From Klebsiella electrica (GTDB lineage: Bacteria; Pseudomonadota; Gammaproteobacteria; Enterobacterales; Enterobacteriaceae), in NCBI RefSeq assembly GCF_006711645.1, contig NZ_CP041247.1, forward strand, positions 3,162,001 to 3,226,000: a stretch of DNA of 64,000 nucleotides, in the 5' to 3' direction. The position numbers were made by a program, and so were the translations under genes. Positions 18,224-30,294 of this stretch are shown here, piece after piece (positions within the stretch are counted from its first letter, which is position 1; each line of letters starts with the position of its first letter). Under the pieces are notes generated by a model. That model was not told where the DNA came from, searched no databases, and saw only the letters and a list, made by a program, of their open reading frames with translations.

Positions 18224-18817
18224 CAGGAGCAGATCTTTCACTGGCTCAACTTACATCACCACCTTCCTCGTCCCGGCGCGCCGGTACTTGAATTGGGGTG
18301 TGGGAACGGAGCCATGGCCGCGCAGTATCTTGCCGAACAGGGATTTGCTGTGTGGGGGATAGATTTATCAGAAACCGCCATCAGATGGGCAGAAGAGCGT
18401 TTTCAGCGCATCGGTCTTTCAGCACACTTTCTTGTCGGTCATGTCGGTGATATCCACCAATGTCAGGATGCCGCGTTTGAGCTCATTATTGATGGCAGTT
18501 GTTTGCATTGCCTGATTGATGATGCCCGCAGCCGCTGCTTTGCGGAGGTGAGAAGATTGCTCAAACCCGGAGGACGATTTGTCGTCGGCTCGATGTGTGG
18601 AACCCCTCGTTACGCGGAAGACAGAGCGGCATATCATGCCGCGAAGCAGCATTTACTCAAAAATGGTCAGCCCTGGCGAACGCTGAGACCACTCCCGGCC
18701 TTAATCAATGAGCTCAAGGAGGCGCAATTCGATGTGCTTGCGACCCGCGTGAACAGCAACCCATGGTGGGATCATGCCACTCTGGTATGTTCAGTGAACC
18801 GGTCTGCGGCGGATTGA

Positions 18818-19067
18818 GCCTTCCGATCGCGTCAGCCATTTGCCAGCGACGTCGGTTTCCCTGGCGAGAGAAGCCGACAGCCCCGGCGTCCCCCACTGAC
18901 ATTACATGCCCTGATGCCCGCGGCAAGGGATGGACAAGAGAGGCTTTATGAGGATTTTCGGAATGAGGTTTTGAGAACCTGAGTTGATAAAATATTGATA
19001 ACCATTCAAAAACTAATAAAAAACGGGAACTGTTAAGCTCCCGTTATTGTTTAACCCAGAGACTGGA
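18818..19067. other. Spacer downstream of icd
   Basis: About 250 bp between the methyltransferase end and the icd stop. It contains the icd terminator and otherwise no coding signal. The 3' end of icd is a known integration site for e14 and phage 21 in E. coli. I see no integrase or duplicated icd end here. Confidence 0.5.
19014..19045 (-). terminator. icd terminator
   Basis: AACGGGA (19022-19028) pairs with TCCCGTT (19039-19045) around a 10-nt loop. Read on the minus strand, the stem is followed by TTTTATTA. It sits 23 bp after the icd stop codon. Confidence 0.75.
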
Positions 19068-20318
19068 TTACATGTTCGCGATAATTGCGTCGCCAAACTC
19101 GCTACATTTCAGCAGTTTAGCGCCTTCCATCAGACGTTCAAAGTCATAGGTCACGGTCTTGGCGGCGATGGCGCCTTCGGTGCCTTTAACGATCAGGTCT
19201 GCGGCTTCGAACCACTGCATGTGGCGCAGCATCATCTCAGCGGACAGAATAATAGAACCCGGGTTCACCTTATCCTGACCAGCATATTTCGGCGCTGTAC
19301 CGTGGGTCGCTTCGAACAACGCGCATTCGTCACCGATGTTCGCACCCGGCGCGATACCGATACCGCCAACCTGGGCTGCCAGCGCATCAGAGATGTAGTC
19401 GCCGTTCAGGTTCATACAGGCAATGACGTCATACTCCGCCGGACGCAGCAGGATCTGCTGCAGGAAGGCATCGGCGATCACGTCTTTAATGATGATTTCT
19501 TTACCGGTGTTCGGGTTTTTAACTTTCTGCCACGGGCCGCCGTCAATCAGCTCGCCACCGAACTCTTCGCGGATCAGCTGGTAGCCCCAGTCTTTAAACG
19601 CGCCTTCGGTGAACTTCATGATGTTGCCTTTGTGTACCAGGGTCAGCGAATCGCGATCGTTGGTGATAACGTATTCCATAGCCGCGCGAACCAGGCGCTT
19701 GGTGCCTTCTTCAGAGCACGGCTTGATACCGATACCGCAATGTTCCGGGAAGCGAATTTTTTTCACGCCCATCTCATCACGCAGGAATTTGATCACTTTT
19801 TCTGCTTCAGCAGAGTCCGCTTTCCACTCGATGCCCGCATAGATGTCTTCGGAGTTTTCACGGAAGATAACCATGTCGGTCAGCTCCGGGTGTTTAACCG
19901 GGCTCGGAGTACCCTGGTAATAACGAACCGGGCGCAGGCAGACGTAGAGGTCCAGCTCCTGGCGCAGCGCAACGTTCAGGGAACGAATACCGCCGCCAAC
20001 TGGCGTCGTCAGAGGGCCTTTGATAGCAACACGATAGTCACGAATCAGATCAAGAGTTTCGGCAGGCAGCCAGACGTCCTGGCCATACACCTGGGTCGAT
20101 TTTTCGCCGGTGTAAATTTCCATCCAGGAAATTTTACGCTCGCCGTTATAGGCTTTCTCAACGGCGGCATCGACCACTTTCAGCATCGCCGGAGTCACGT
20201 CAACACCGATACCATCACCCTCGATGAACGGGATGATCGGGTTGTCAGGGACATTCAGTTTGCCATCTTGCAGGGTGATTTTTTGACCTTCCGCCGGAAC
20301 TACTACTTTGCTTTCCAT
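19068..20318 (-). CDS. icd: Isocitrate dehydrogenase (NADP+)
   Basis: A 416-residue homodimeric TCA-cycle enzyme that converts isocitrate to 2-oxoglutarate, CO2 and NADPH in the cytoplasm. It is full length and co-linear with E. coli Icd. The phosphorylation loop [13 protein letters not shown] with the regulatory Ser is intact, so AceK control at the glyoxylate branch point should operate. Substrate and cofactor motifs [15 protein letters not shown] and [20 protein letters not shown] are present. A purine-rich SD (AAGGAGAGG) precedes the ATG. The frame has no irregularities. A long antisense open frame on the plus strand is a shadow of this gene. Confidence 0.98.
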   Translation of the reverse strand: MESKVVVPAEGQKITLQDGKLNVPDNPIIPFIEGDGIGVDVTPAMLKVVDAAVEKAYNGERKISWMEIYTGEKSTQVYGQDVWLPAETLDLIRDYRVAIKGPLTTPVGGGIRSLNVALRQELDLYVCLRPVRYYQGTPSPVKHPELTDMVIFRENSEDIYAGIEWKADSAEAEKVIKFLRDEMGVKKIRFPEHCGIGIKPCSEEGTKRLVRAAMEYVITNDRDSLTLVHKGNIMKFTEGAFKDWGYQLIREEFGGELIDGGPWQKVKNPNTGKEIIIKDVIADAFLQQILLRPAEYDVIACMNLNGDYISDALAAQVGGIGIAPGANIGDECALFEATHGTAPKYAGQDKVNPGSIILSAEMMLRHMQWFEAADLIVKGTEGAIAAKTVTYDFERLMEGAKLLKCSEFGDAIIANM

Positions 20319-20581
20319 TAACCTCTCCTTCGAGCGCTTCTGGTTCTGCTCTTCCTTTTCACACTAACCGAGCGTTGGCTTTATCCGCCCACTCCGCCAC
20401 CGGGTCATCCCGCTAACCGGAGATTCGCGTCCGTGCCGCCTTCTTGTAGCGCGAATCAGTTTGAGCAATATTTTTGTTAAAAAATTGTGATGAGCATGTC
20501 AATACTACCTGAATGTTTGCGTCCATGAAAGGCATTCGTAATTAGGCTATAATGCGGCAATTGTCAGGATCTGAAAATACC
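20319..20581. promoter_or_regulatory. Divergent icd-rluE promoter region
   Basis: About 260 bp between divergently read genes. A TATAAT hexamer at 20548-20553 lies 29 bp before the rluE ATG and is a plausible rluE -10, although no good -35 is at the usual spacing. The icd promoter must lie in the GC-rich left part, but I cannot place it confidently. Confidence 0.4.
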
Positions 20582-21202
20582 ATGCAGAAAACTTCATTTA
20601 GAAAACATCGCGTTGAGCGATTCAGCTCACAACAAGACGCCAGACAACGCAAAGAACACGCGCCAAAACGCGTGATCTTGTTTAATAAACCCTATGATGT
20701 GTTGCCGCAGTTTACGGACGAAGCCGGACGCAGCACGCTGAAAGATTTTATTTCCATCTCCGGGGTCTACGCGGCGGGTCGTCTTGACCGCGATAGCGAA
20801 GGATTACTGGTGCTGACCAACGATGGCGCACTACAGGCCACGCTGACCCAGCCCGGCAAGCGCACCGGTAAAATTTACTATGTTCAGGTCGAAGGCCAGC
20901 CAACAGAAGACGCATTAACCGCGCTACGCACTGGCGTCACGCTCAATGATGGCCCTACTCTGCCCGCCGGCATTGAACGGGTGGCAGAACCTGCCTGGCT
21001 GTGGCCGCGCAATCCGCCTATCCGCGAACGCAAATCCATTCCCACCAGCTGGCTAAAAATCACCCTTTATGAAGGGCGCAACCGTCAGGTGCGACGCATG
21101 ACCGCCCACGTCGGTTATCCCACGCTGCGGCTTATTCGTTACGCCATGGGCGGCTATACTCTCGACGGACTGGCCAACGGCGAGTGGCGCCAGGTCGGCT
21201 AA
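20582..21202 (+). CDS. rluE: 23S rRNA pseudouridine(2457) synthase RluE
   Basis: A 206-residue RsuA/RluBEF-type pseudouridine synthase. The catalytic motif [17 protein letters not shown] holds the nucleophilic Asp, and [19 protein letters not shown] is the conserved C-terminal block. It lacks an N-terminal S4 domain, as expected for RluE. In E. coli the enzyme isomerises U2457 of 23S rRNA. I used the ATG at 20582 ([11 protein letters not shown]), which matches the E. coli protein start; the longer frame adds ten unsupported residues. nudJ follows 20 bp later. Confidence 0.95.
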   Translation: MQKTSFRKHRVERFSSQQDARQRKEHAPKRVILFNKPYDVLPQFTDEAGRSTLKDFISISGVYAAGRLDRDSEGLLVLTNDGALQATLTQPGKRTGKIYYVQVEGQPTEDALTALRTGVTLNDGPTLPAGIERVAEPAWLWPRNPPIRERKSIPTSWLKITLYEGRNRQVRRMTAHVGYPTLRLIRYAMGGYTLDGLANGEWRQVG

Positions 21203-21222
21203 TCACACAAGGAACGGGAAGT

Positions 21223-21681
21223 ATGTTTAAACCGCACGTCACCGTCGCCTGCGTCGTACACGCGAAAGACAAATTTCTGATCGTTGAGGAAACCATCAAC
21301 GGCAAAGCGCTGTGGAATCAGCCGGCAGGACACCTCGAAGCAGATGAAACGCTGGCGCAGGCCGCCGAGCGAGAGCTGTGGGAAGAGACCGGCATTCGCG
21401 CCACGCCCCAGCATTTTATTCGCATGCACCAGTGGATTGCGCCAGACAATACGCCGTTTTTACGCTTTCTGTTCGCCATCGAACTTAACGATACGTGCGC
21501 CACGCAACCGCATGACAGCGATATCGACCGCTGTCTGTGGCTGAGTGCGCAACAGATCCTGACGGCGCCAAATCTGCGCTCTCAACTGGTTGCCGAAAGC
21601 ATCCGCAGCTATCAACAGGACCCGCGCTATCCGCTGTCATTAATTGGCGCGTTTAACTGGCCGCTCCTGGGGGGTGCCTGA
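21223..21681 (+). CDS. nudJ: NUDIX phosphatase NudJ
   Basis: A 152-residue NUDIX hydrolase. The Nudix box spans [20 protein letters not shown] plus TG (about residues 36-57), with the metal-binding REx2EE intact. In E. coli NudJ removes phosphates from nucleoside di- and triphosphates and acts on the thiamine precursor HMP-PP. The ATG at 21223 gives the family start MFKPHVTVA and has GGAACGGGAAG upstream. It lies in the conserved rluE-nudJ-mnmA order, 56 bp before mnmA. Confidence 0.94.
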   Translation: MFKPHVTVACVVHAKDKFLIVEETINGKALWNQPAGHLEADETLAQAAERELWEETGIRATPQHFIRMHQWIAPDNTPFLRFLFAIELNDTCATQPHDSDIDRCLWLSAQQILTAPNLRSQLVAESIRSYQQDPRYPLSLIGAFNWPLLGGA

Positions 21682-21737
21682 GCCGCTCGTGCGTGCTAGA
21701 ATATGCCGCCTTGAAGTTCAATGTGGTGAATATTCCA

Positions 21738-22844
21738 ATGTCAGAAAGCCAAAAAAAAGTGATCGTCGGCATGTCCGGCGGCGTCGACTCCTCTGTTTCT
21801 GCCTGGTTGCTGCTTCAGCAAGGTTATAAGGTAGAAGGCCTGTTCATGAAGAACTGGGAGGAAGACGATGGTGAGGAATACTGCACCGCTGCTGCCGACC
21901 TCGCCGACGCGCAAGCCGTCTGCGATAAGCTCGGGATTGAGCTTCATACCGTTAACTTTGCCGCAGAATACTGGGACAACGTGTTTGAACTGTTCCTGGC
22001 CGAATACAAAGCCGGGCGTACGCCGAACCCGGACATTCTGTGCAACAAAGAGATCAAATTTAAAGCCTTCCTTGAGTTCGCGGCAGAAGATCTGGGCGCC
22101 GACTATATTGCCACCGGCCACTACGTGCGCCGTGCCGATGTCAATGGTAAAAGCCAGCTGCTGCGCGGTCTCGACGGCAACAAAGATCAAAGCTACTTCC
22201 TGTACACCCTCGGCCATGAGCAGATTGCCCAGAGCCTGTTCCCGGTTGGCGAGCTGGAAAAGCCGCAGGTGCGCAAGATAGCGGAAGATCTCGACCTGAT
22301 CACCGCGAAGAAAAAAGACTCTACCGGGATCTGCTTTATCGGCGAACGTAAATTCCGCGAGTTCCTCGGCCGTTACCTTCCTGCTCAGCCGGGCAAAATT
22401 GTCACCGTTGACGGCGACGAAATCGGCGAACATCAGGGTCTGATGTATCATACCCTTGGCCAGCGTAAAGGCCTCGGCATCGGCGGCACCAAAGAAGGCA
22501 GCGAAGACCCGTGGTACGTTGTTGATAAAGACGTCGAAAGCAATATTCTGGTTGTGGCTCAAGGGCACGACCACCCGCGTCTGATGTCCAGAGGGCTGAT
22601 TGCCCAACAGTTGCACTGGGTCGATCGCGAGCCGGTTAAAGGTACTCTGCGCTGCACGGTGAAGACCCGCTATCGCCAGACCGATATTCCGTGCACCGTA
22701 AACGCGCTGGATGACGAACGCATCGAAGTGCTTTTTGATGAACCGGTTGCGGCAGTGACGCCGGGCCAGTCGGCGGTCTTCTATCTTGGCGAAGTGTGCC
22801 TCGGCGGCGGCGTGATCGAGCAGCGTCTGCCGCTGCAGTCCTGA
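21738..22844 (+). CDS. mnmA: tRNA-specific 2-thiouridylase MnmA
   Basis: A 368-residue enzyme, the same length as in E. coli, that thiolates U34 of tRNA-Lys, -Glu and -Gln using sulfur relayed through IscS and the Tus proteins. The PP-loop GMSGGVDSS binds ATP. Catalytic cysteines are in [12 protein letters not shown] and [13 protein letters not shown]. The ATG at 21738 was chosen because it gives the family start [16 protein letters not shown] hairpin and the GTG start of hflD follow. Confidence 0.97.
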   Translation: MSESQKKVIVGMSGGVDSSVSAWLLLQQGYKVEGLFMKNWEEDDGEEYCTAAADLADAQAVCDKLGIELHTVNFAAEYWDNVFELFLAEYKAGRTPNPDILCNKEIKFKAFLEFAAEDLGADYIATGHYVRRADVNGKSQLLRGLDGNKDQSYFLYTLGHEQIAQSLFPVGELEKPQVRKIAEDLDLITAKKKDSTGICFIGERKFREFLGRYLPAQPGKIVTVDGDEIGEHQGLMYHTLGQRKGLGIGGTKEGSEDPWYVVDKDVESNILVVAQGHDHPRLMSRGLIAQQLHWVDREPVKGTLRCTVKTRYRQTDIPCTVNALDDERIEVLFDEPVAAVTPGQSAVFYLGEVCLGGGVIEQRLPLQS

Positions 22845-22858
22845 CAGACAGTTTTTTA

Positions 22859-22891
22859 CCGCCGGTGAGGCAAAATCCTCGCCGACGGTTT
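22859..22891 (+). terminator. Hairpin between mnmA and hflD
   Basis: ACCGCCGGTGAGG and CCTCGCCGACGGT pair around CAAAAT with two internal mismatches, just after the mnmA stop. Only a short T-run follows, so it may attenuate or protect the mRNA more than end it. Confidence 0.5.
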
Positions 22892-22904
22892 ACAAGGAGT
22901 AGGT

Positions 22905-23546
22905 GTGGCGAAGAATTATTATGACATCACGTTGGCGCTGGCGGGCATCTGCCAGGCCGCCCGTCTGGTTCAGCAACTGGCGCACCAGGGCCATTGCGAC
23001 GGCGATGCCCTGCACGTTTCGCTGAACAGCATCATCGATCTCAACCCGGATTCAACGCTGGCGGTGTTCGGTGGCAGTGAAGCCAATCTTCGCCTCGGGC
23101 TGGAAACCCTGCTCGGCGTACTCAACAGCGGCAGTCGTCAGGGCCTCAATGCCGAGCTGACCCGCTACACGTTAAGCCTGATGGTGCTTGAGCGTAAGCT
23201 TGACGGGAGCAAAGGGGCGATGGATACCCTCGGCAACCGTATTGCCGGCCTGCGCCGTCAGCTGGAACATTTCGATTTGCAATCGGAAACCCTGCTCAGC
23301 GCCATGGCGGGCATCTATGTTGACGTCATCAGCCCACTGGGCCCGCGTATTCAGGTGACCGGCTCACCGGCCGTGTTGCAGAGTCCGCAGGTTCAGGCCA
23401 AAGTTCGCGCCTCCCTGCTGGCAGGCATTCGCGCCGCCGTGCTCTGGCACCAGGTGGGCGGCGGGCGCATGCAGCTCATGTTTTCTCGTAATCGTCTGGT
23501 TAACCAGGCCAAACAAATTCTTGCTCATTTAACCCCGGAGTTGTGA
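22905..23546 (+). CDS. hflD: High-frequency lysogenisation protein HflD
   Basis: A 213-residue membrane-associated protein. In E. coli HflD binds phage lambda CII and limits its action, which lowers lysogeny; its host role is less clear. The sequence is full length and starts at a GTG with AAGGAGTAGGT upstream ([19 protein letters not shown]). The end is only 3 bp before purB, so the two are one operon, as in E. coli. Confidence 0.94.
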   Translation: MAKNYYDITLALAGICQAARLVQQLAHQGHCDGDALHVSLNSIIDLNPDSTLAVFGGSEANLRLGLETLLGVLNSGSRQGLNAELTRYTLSLMVLERKLDGSKGAMDTLGNRIAGLRRQLEHFDLQSETLLSAMAGIYVDVISPLGPRIQVTGSPAVLQSPQVQAKVRASLLAGIRAAVLWHQVGGGRMQLMFSRNRLVNQAKQILAHLTPEL

Positions 23547-24920
<1,374 letters not shown>

Positions 24921-24978
24921 GCGCCTGGCCTCGCCTTCCAGCCGGAATCAGCGAGGAGTGCGTGAATACCGATAAACA

Positions 24979-25002
24979 GATGGCCGGGAATCATTCCGGC
25001 CA
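24979..25002 (+). terminator. Hairpin downstream of purB
   Basis: ATGGCCGG (24980-24987) and CCGGCCAT (24995-25002) form a perfect 8-bp stem with a 7-nt loop, about 60 bp after the purB stop. The following T-run is weak (TCATTCG), so termination may be partial. Confidence 0.5.
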
Positions 25003-25277
25003 TTCATTCGCCAGAGCGTCGTCAGGGCGATAAATGCCCCGCCACACGCCTGAGTTCGCTTTTTTCCTCGCATCACCCATTGAAGCGCCGTTTTATCCGC
25101 GCCATGTTCGCCAGGCTGGAAACATGAGGATAAACTTGCCAATATATGTCCACGATATGCCCCTTCTCTTGCCGGACACATATCGGACGCTGGCGCTACC
25201 TCCCTCTCTCCACCGACGTGGCAGGCCAGCAAATGGGACGGCAGGTCTGGTTGCAACAAAAGCCTTTCATTTACAGC

Positions 25278-25312
25278 CGTTTAAATTCAGTATATCTAAT
25301 CAGCGCTACACT
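25278..25312 (+). promoter_or_regulatory. Candidate PhoP box and phoP promoter
   Basis: CGTTTA-N5-AGTATA resembles the PhoP direct repeat (T/G)GTTTA-N5-(T/G)GTTTA. It lies 12 bp before TACACT, a plausible -10. That spacing replaces the -35, as at PhoP-activated promoters. It would give phoPQ positive autoregulation under low Mg2+. The second half-site is imperfect. Confidence 0.5.
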
Positions 25313-25343
25313 ACTTAAAATCAAAATAAACGGGAGAAAAGGC

Positions 25344-26018
25344 ATGCGCGTGCTCGTCGTTGAGGATAACGCTTTACTGCGCCATCACCTGAAAGTCCAG
25401 CTCCAGGAATTAGGCCACCAGGTGGACGCAGCAGAAGATGCGAAGGAAGCCGATTACTATCTGGGTGAACACGTGCCGGATATCGCCATTGTCGATCTGG
25501 GCCTGCCCGATGAAGACGGTCTTTCGCTGATTCGCCGCTGGCGCAGTCATGACGTGTCGGTTCCGGTGCTGGTATTGACCGCCCGCGAAGGCTGGCAGGA
25601 CAAAGTCGAGGTGCTGAGCGCCGGGGCGGACGACTACGTCACCAAGCCGTTCCATATTGAAGAAGTCGCAGCCCGGATGCAGGCGCTTTTGCGTCGTAAT
25701 AGCGGCCTGGCGTCACAGGTTATTTCCATTCCGCCTTTCCAGGTCGACCTGTCACGCCGCGAGCTGTCGATTAACGAACAGCCCATCAAGCTGACCGCCT
25801 TTGAATACACCATTATGGAAACGCTGATTCGCAACCGTGGCAAAGTCGTCAGCAAAGATTCATTAATGCTCCAGCTCTACCCCGATGCTGAACTGCGCGA
25901 AAGCCACACCATCGATGTTCTGATGGGGCGGCTGCGGAAAAAAATTCAGACTCAGCACCCGCATGACGTCATTACAACCGTGCGCGGCCAGGGCTATTTA
26001 TTTGAACTGCGCGAATGA
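25344..26018 (+). CDS. phoP: Response regulator PhoP
   Basis: A 224-residue OmpR-type regulator. The receiver domain starts [15 protein letters not shown], with the phosphoacceptor Asp in [11 protein letters not shown]. The C-terminal winged helix ends [26 protein letters not shown]. It is phosphorylated by PhoQ and activates genes for Mg2+ uptake, lipid A and LPS changes and resistance to cationic peptides. The ATG at 25344 is the family start and has GGGAGAAAAGG upstream; the longer open frame is not supported. It overlaps phoQ by 4 bp. Confidence 0.97.
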   Translation: MRVLVVEDNALLRHHLKVQLQELGHQVDAAEDAKEADYYLGEHVPDIAIVDLGLPDEDGLSLIRRWRSHDVSVPVLVLTAREGWQDKVEVLSAGADDYVTKPFHIEEVAARMQALLRRNSGLASQVISIPPFQVDLSRRELSINEQPIKLTAFEYTIMETLIRNRGKVVSKDSLMLQLYPDAELRESHTIDVLMGRLRKKIQTQHPHDVITTVRGQGYLFELRE

Positions 26019-27481
26019 AAAATCCGCTAAGGCATATTTTGCCGCTTTCATTACGCGTGCGTTTTCTGCTGGCGACGGCGGCTGTGGTGCTGGTGCTGTC
26101 GCTGGCCTACGGCATGGTTGCGCTAGTGGGCTACAGCGTCAGCTTTGATAAAACCACCTTCCGCCTGCTGCGCGGCGAAAGTAACCTGTTCTACATGCTG
26201 GCAAGGTGGGAAAATAATCGCATCGATGTGGATATCCCCGAAAGGCTGAACATGCAGAGCCCGACGGTTACGTTGATATACGATGCCAACGGCAAACTGC
26301 TGTGGATGCAGCGCGATGTCGCCTGGCTGGCAAAACGCATTCAGCCCGAATGGCTGAAAAGCAACGGCTTCCACGAAATCGAGTCCGACGTTGACAGCAG
26401 CAGCATGCTGCTGCGCGACAATCATCAGTTCCAGGAGGAGCTGGACGCCCTTCGCCAGCAGGATGATGGTTCAGAAATGACCCACTCGGTGGCGATCAAT
26501 ATCTATCCGGCAACCGATAAGATGCCGCAGCTGAGCATCGTGGTGATTGACACCATTCCCGTCGAGTTGAAACGTTCTTATATGGTCTGGAGCTGGTTCG
26601 TTTACGTGCTGGTTGCCAATCTGCTGCTGGTGATCCCGCTGCTTTGGGTGGCGGCCTGGTGGAGCCTGCGCCCTATCGAGTCGCTGGCAAAAGAGGTCCG
26701 TGAGCTGGAAGAGCATCACCGCGAGATGCTCAACCCGAATACCACCCGCGAACTGACCCGACTGGTCAGCAACCTTAACCGGCTACTTAAAAGCGAGCGC
26801 GAGCGTTACGACAAATATCGCACCACGCTGACCGATCTGACCCACAGTCTGAAAACCCCGCTGGCCGTGCTGCAAAGCACTTTACGTTCTTTGCGCGGCG
26901 AAAAAATCGACCTCAATGAAGCAGAGCCTATCATGCTGGAGCAGATCAGTCGCATCTCACAGCAAATCGGCTACTATCTGCATCGCGCCAGCATGCGCAG
27001 CGGTGGTACGCTGCTCAGCCGCGAACTGCATCCGATTGCGCCGCTGCTCGACAAGCTGACCTCGGCGCTGAACAAGGTTTATCAGCGTAAAGGGGTCAAT
27101 ATCAGTCTCGATATCTCTCCGGAGACAAGCTTCGTCGGCGAACAGAATGATTTTATGGAAGTGATGGGCAACGTGCTGGATAACGCCTGTAAATATTGTC
27201 TGGAATTTGTCGAAGTTTCCGTGCGTCAGACCAACGACAACCACCTGCATATTCTGGTGGAAGATGATGGCCCCGGCATCCCGTTAAACCAGCGGGCCGC
27301 GGTATTCGATCGCGGGCAACGCGCCGATACGCTGCGGCCGGGCCAGGGCGTGGGACTTTCCGTCGCCCGGGATATCGTTGAGCAATACGATGGTGACATC
27401 CTCACCGGTGAAAGCCTGCTCGGCGGAGCCTGCATGGAGGTGGTTTTTGGCCGCCAGTTACCCGACGATACGGAAAGCTGA
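26015..27481 (+). CDS. phoQ: Sensor histidine kinase PhoQ
   Basis: A 488-residue sensor kinase. TM1 covers about residues 17-40, the periplasmic PAS-like sensor about 44-190, TM2 about 194-215, then HAMP. The H-box is [13 protein letters not shown], the N-box [10 protein letters not shown], and the G-boxes EDDGPGIP and [11 protein letters not shown]. It senses low Mg2+, acid pH and cationic peptides. The acidic cluster at residues 148-154, EDDDDAE in E. coli K-12 as I recall it, reads QQDDGSE here, with fewer acidic side chains. Translation is coupled to phoP by ATGA. Confidence 0.97.
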   Translation: MKNPLRHILPLSLRVRFLLATAAVVLVLSLAYGMVALVGYSVSFDKTTFRLLRGESNLFYMLARWENNRIDVDIPERLNMQSPTVTLIYDANGKLLWMQRDVAWLAKRIQPEWLKSNGFHEIESDVDSSSMLLRDNHQFQEELDALRQQDDGSEMTHSVAINIYPATDKMPQLSIVVIDTIPVELKRSYMVWSWFVYVLVANLLLVIPLLWVAAWWSLRPIESLAKEVRELEEHHREMLNPNTTRELTRLVSNLNRLLKSERERYDKYRTTLTDLTHSLKTPLAVLQSTLRSLRGEKIDLNEAEPIMLEQISRISQQIGYYLHRASMRSGGTLLSRELHPIAPLLDKLTSALNKVYQRKGVNISLDISPETSFVGEQNDFMEVMGNVLDNACKYCLEFVEVSVRQTNDNHLHILVEDDGPGIPLNQRAAVFDRGQRADTLRPGQGVGLSVARDIVEQYDGDILTGESLLGGACMEVVFGRQLPDDTES

Positions 27482-27553
27482 ACCTCCCCGCTTGCCGCGG
27501 TTGGGCAAACTCTGTGACTGCGCAGCACAATCGCCGTCAACAAAGAGGCAGTT

Positions 27554-27573
27554 TGAAGCATGGCGTGTATAAT
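27554..27573 (+). promoter_or_regulatory. Possible roxA promoter -10
   Basis: TATAAT at 27568-27573 lies 32 bp upstream of the roxA ATG. No strong -35 is present at 16-18 bp, so assignment is tentative. Confidence 0.35.
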
Positions 27574-27605
27574 CCCAGACAGACACCTGCTGTGGAATAA
27601 AAAAA

Positions 27606-28727
27606 ATGGATTATCAATTAACGCTTAACTGGCCTGACTTTATCGAACGCTACTGGCAAAAACGCCCGGTAGTCCTCAAGCGCGGCTTCGCTAATTTCGT
27701 CGACCCGATTAGCCCGGATGAACTGGCCGGGCTGGCGATGGAAAGCGAAGTCGATAGCCGCCTGGTCAGCCATCAGGACGGGAAGTGGCAGGTCAGCCAT
27801 GGTCCTTTCGAAAGCTACGATCACCTGAGCGAAAACAACTGGTCACTGCTGGTGCAGGCGGTGAATAACTGGCATGAGCCGACGGCCGCGCTGATGCAAC
27901 CCTTCCGCGCCCTCCCCGACTGGCGTATTGATGATCTGATGATCTCTTTCTCCGTACCCGGCGGCGGCGTAGGCCCCCATCTCGATCAATATGACGTGTT
28001 TATCATCCAGGGAACCGGCCGACGTCGTTGGCGCGTGGGCGATAAAGTCCCGATGAAGCAGCACTGTCCACATCCGGACCTGCTGCAGGTGGATCCCTTC
28101 GACGCCATCATTGATGAAGAGATGGAGCCCGGCGATATTCTCTATATTCCGCCGGGATTCCCGCATGAAGGTTACTCCCTGGAAAACTCGCTGAACTATT
28201 CGGTGGGCTATCGCGCGCCGAACGCCCGCGAGCTGTTCAGCGGTTTTGCCGACTATATTCTGCAGCGTGAACTGGGCAGCCAGCGCTATGCCGACCCGGA
28301 CGTGCCTTCCCGCGATCATCCGGCGGATATTCTGCCGGATGAACTGGATCGTCTGCGCGATATGATGCTGGGGTTGATTAACCAGCCCGAGCATTTTAAG
28401 CAGTGGTTTGGCGAGTTTATTACCCAGTCCCGCCACGAGCTGGACGTGGCTCCTGCTGAGCCACCGTATCAGCCTGATGAGATTTACGACGCTCTGCAAC
28501 AGGGCGATCGCCTGGTGCGGCTGGGCGGGCTGCGCGTATTGCGTATTGACGGCGAGGTGTTCGTCAACGGCGAGAAAATTAATTCGCCGCACCGCCCGGC
28601 GCTGGACGCGCTGGCAACGCATCTGTCGCTTAACGCGGCACATTTTGGCGATGCGCTGGAAGACCCGTCGTTCCTCGCGATGCTTGCCGCGCTGGTCAAC
28701 TGCGGCTACTGGTTCTTCGAGGACTGA
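27606..28727 (+). CDS. roxA: Ribosomal protein L16 arginine hydroxylase RoxA
   Basis: A 373-residue JmjC-type 2-oxoglutarate/Fe(II) oxygenase (E. coli YcfD) that hydroxylates Arg81 of ribosomal protein L16. The iron ligands are visible as HLD in GGGVGPHLDQYDVF and His in PPGFPHEGYSLENS. The C-terminal winged-helix-like region follows, and the length matches E. coli. The gene lies 124 bp after phoQ and is convergent with pepT, 63 bp apart. Confidence 0.95.
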   Translation: MDYQLTLNWPDFIERYWQKRPVVLKRGFANFVDPISPDELAGLAMESEVDSRLVSHQDGKWQVSHGPFESYDHLSENNWSLLVQAVNNWHEPTAALMQPFRALPDWRIDDLMISFSVPGGGVGPHLDQYDVFIIQGTGRRRWRVGDKVPMKQHCPHPDLLQVDPFDAIIDEEMEPGDILYIPPGFPHEGYSLENSLNYSVGYRAPNARELFSGFADYILQRELGSQRYADPDVPSRDHPADILPDELDRLRDMMLGLINQPEHFKQWFGEFITQSRHELDVAPAEPPYQPDEIYDALQQGDRLVRLGGLRVLRIDGEVFVNGEKINSPHRPALDALATHLSLNAAHFGDALEDPSFLAMLAALVNCGYWFFED

Positions 28728-28790
28728 GCCCCGAGGTTGCCCGGTGACGGCTCGCGCCTTACCGGGCCTGTGGGAGCGACGGGAGCGGGA

Positions 28791-30020
28791 TCAGGCGCTG
28801 CGTTTTGCCGTCAGCTCCGCGATGCGCACAATCACCTGCACCGCCTTCTCCATCCCTTCCAGCGTCACAAACTCATGCTTACCGTGGTAGTTGTAGCCGC
28901 CGGTAAACAGATTCGGACAGGGTAAGCCCATGAAAGAGAGTTGCGCGCCGTCGGTGCCGCCGCGAATCGGTTTCATTTGCGGTTCAATATCGCAATCCAC
29001 CATCGCCTGGCGGGCAATCTCAACGACATGCGGGTGCGACATCACTTTTTCATGCATATTGTAATAGCTGTCTTCAATCACCAGCTCGATATAGCAATCC
29101 GGATGCAGCCCCTTGCCAACCTTTTTGGCAATTTCCATCATTTTGCGCTTGCGGGCCTCGAACTGCTTACGGTCAAAATCGCGAATGATATAGTGCATTT
29201 CTGCCCGATCAACGCTGCCTTTCATGCTCGCCAGATGATAAAAGCCTTCATAGCCTTCGGTCGTCTCCGGCGCCTCATCGGCAGGGACTTCGGCATGAAT
29301 CCGTGCCGCCAGCGACAGCGCATTCACCATCACCCCTTTTGCGGTGCCCGGATGGACATTGTTGCCCACGATCTTAATGGTCACCGACGCGGCGTTGAAG
29401 TTTTCAAACTCCAGCTCACCCACGCCGCCACCGTCGACGGTATAGGCCCAGCGGGCGTCAAACGCGGCGACATCAAAATGCTTCGCCCCTTTCCCGACCT
29501 CTTCGTCCGGCGTGAAGGCCACGCGGATATCGCCATGGGGAATATTTTTCGCCTTCAGCGTCGCCAGTGCGGTCATTATCTCGGCGATACCGGCTTTATC
29601 ATCGGCACCAAGCAGCGTTTTGCCATCGGTGGTAATCAGCGTTTGCCCCAGCAGCTGGTGCAGGACCGGGAACATCACCGGCGAGAGCACTTCGTCACCA
29701 ATCCCGAGAGCGATATCACCGCCACGGTAGTTTTCAACGATTTGCGGGTTGACGTTTTTGCCGCTGAAATCCGGCGCCGTGTCGACGTGGGAAATAAAGC
29801 CAATGGGAGGAATAGTGCCGGCAACATTGGCCGGCAGGGTTCCCGTCACCGTCCCTTTCTCACTTAGCGTCACATTAACCAGTCCCATTTCTTCCAGCTG
29901 TGCTTGCAGCAGGCGTAACAGTTTCCACTGACCTTCCGTGCTTGGAACCTGACGCACGCCAGGCTTCGACTGTGTATCCAGAGAAACGTACTGTAAAAAA
30001 CGCTCAAGCAATTTATCCAT
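28791..30020 (-). CDS. pepT: Peptidase T (tripeptide aminopeptidase)
   Basis: A 409-residue M20B zinc aminopeptidase that cleaves the N-terminal residue from tripeptides in the cytoplasm. Metal-site motifs are [21 protein letters not shown] and [11 protein letters not shown], with the C-terminal His in YNYHGKHEF. The ATG at 30020 ([18 protein letters not shown]) matches the family start and has AGGGTGG upstream; the frame is open 12 codons further. E. coli pepT is FNR-activated, but I found no clear FNR site here. Confidence 0.95.
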   Translation of the reverse strand: MDKLLERFLQYVSLDTQSKPGVRQVPSTEGQWKLLRLLQAQLEEMGLVNVTLSEKGTVTGTLPANVAGTIPPIGFISHVDTAPDFSGKNVNPQIVENYRGGDIALGIGDEVLSPVMFPVLHQLLGQTLITTDGKTLLGADDKAGIAEIMTALATLKAKNIPHGDIRVAFTPDEEVGKGAKHFDVAAFDARWAYTVDGGGVGELEFENFNAASVTIKIVGNNVHPGTAKGVMVNALSLAARIHAEVPADEAPETTEGYEGFYHLASMKGSVDRAEMHYIIRDFDRKQFEARKRKMMEIAKKVGKGLHPDCYIELVIEDSYYNMHEKVMSHPHVVEIARQAMVDCDIEPQMKPIRGGTDGAQLSFMGLPCPNLFTGGYNYHGKHEFVTLEGMEKAVQVIVRIAELTAKRSA

Positions 30021-30184
30021 GTAGCCACCCTCATCTTTTGTGACAACATTATTCATAAGCGCGAATATACAAATATTGCGTCAGGTCATTTTTAGCCCGG
30101 CAAATAAGAATTTAATACCTGAACCCGCGTATTGATGTAAAGGTCGTGCATCCGGATGAGACAAGCATTGGCGTTCGTAAGCGT

Positions 30185-30215
30185 TTGCCGTAAAATGCCT
30201 GCCCTCGTTTATTAT
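30185..30215 (+). promoter_or_regulatory. Candidate potAB promoter
   Basis: TTGCCG (30185-30190) and TATTAT (30210-30215) are spaced by 19 bp, or 18 bp if the -10 is TTATTA. They lie about 60 bp before the ancestral potA start. Confidence 0.4.
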
Positions 30216-30294
30216 GCGCAACCGCAAAGGTGGTTAACCACAAACCCCGCAACGGTCAATCGTCCGCTGCGTCTACATGGGACAGAGTTAAAAA

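Larger units (their letters stand above)
15417..18817 (+). pseudogene. SAM-dependent methyltransferase interrupted by IS66
   Basis: The first 30 codons (15417-15506, MNPYEQAYRQLRANGATAWA...) are split from the other 197 (18224-18814) by an insertion sequence. Removing the element and one 8-bp target copy restores one continuous 227-residue frame across the joint (...LRAKKQ/QEQIFHWL...). The body is a class I methyltransferase: motif I LELGCGNGAMA, then GIDLSETAIRWAEERF and LLKPGGRFVVGSMCG. The target of methylation is unknown. Because the 5' end is cut off from the SAM-binding core, the gene is almost certainly inactive. Confidence 0.9.
24921..25343. other. purB-phoP intergenic region
   Basis: About 420 bp. 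It holds the purB hairpin near 24,980 and the phoP promoter near 25,280-25,312. Between these I see no supported gene; open frames here have no start signal or known domain. Confidence 0.5.

Noticed and set aside
19047..20321. 424-codon plus-strand open frame opposite icd
   Set aside because: It is the antisense shadow of icd, has no SD and no recognisable domain.
25146..25343. N-terminal extension of PhoP by 66 residues
   Set aside because: The family starts at MRVLVVEDN, and the extension would run through the PhoP-box promoter.
30021..30276. FNR site controlling pepT
   Set aside because: Only half-site matches (TTGAT near 30,132) are visible, at no convincing spacing.
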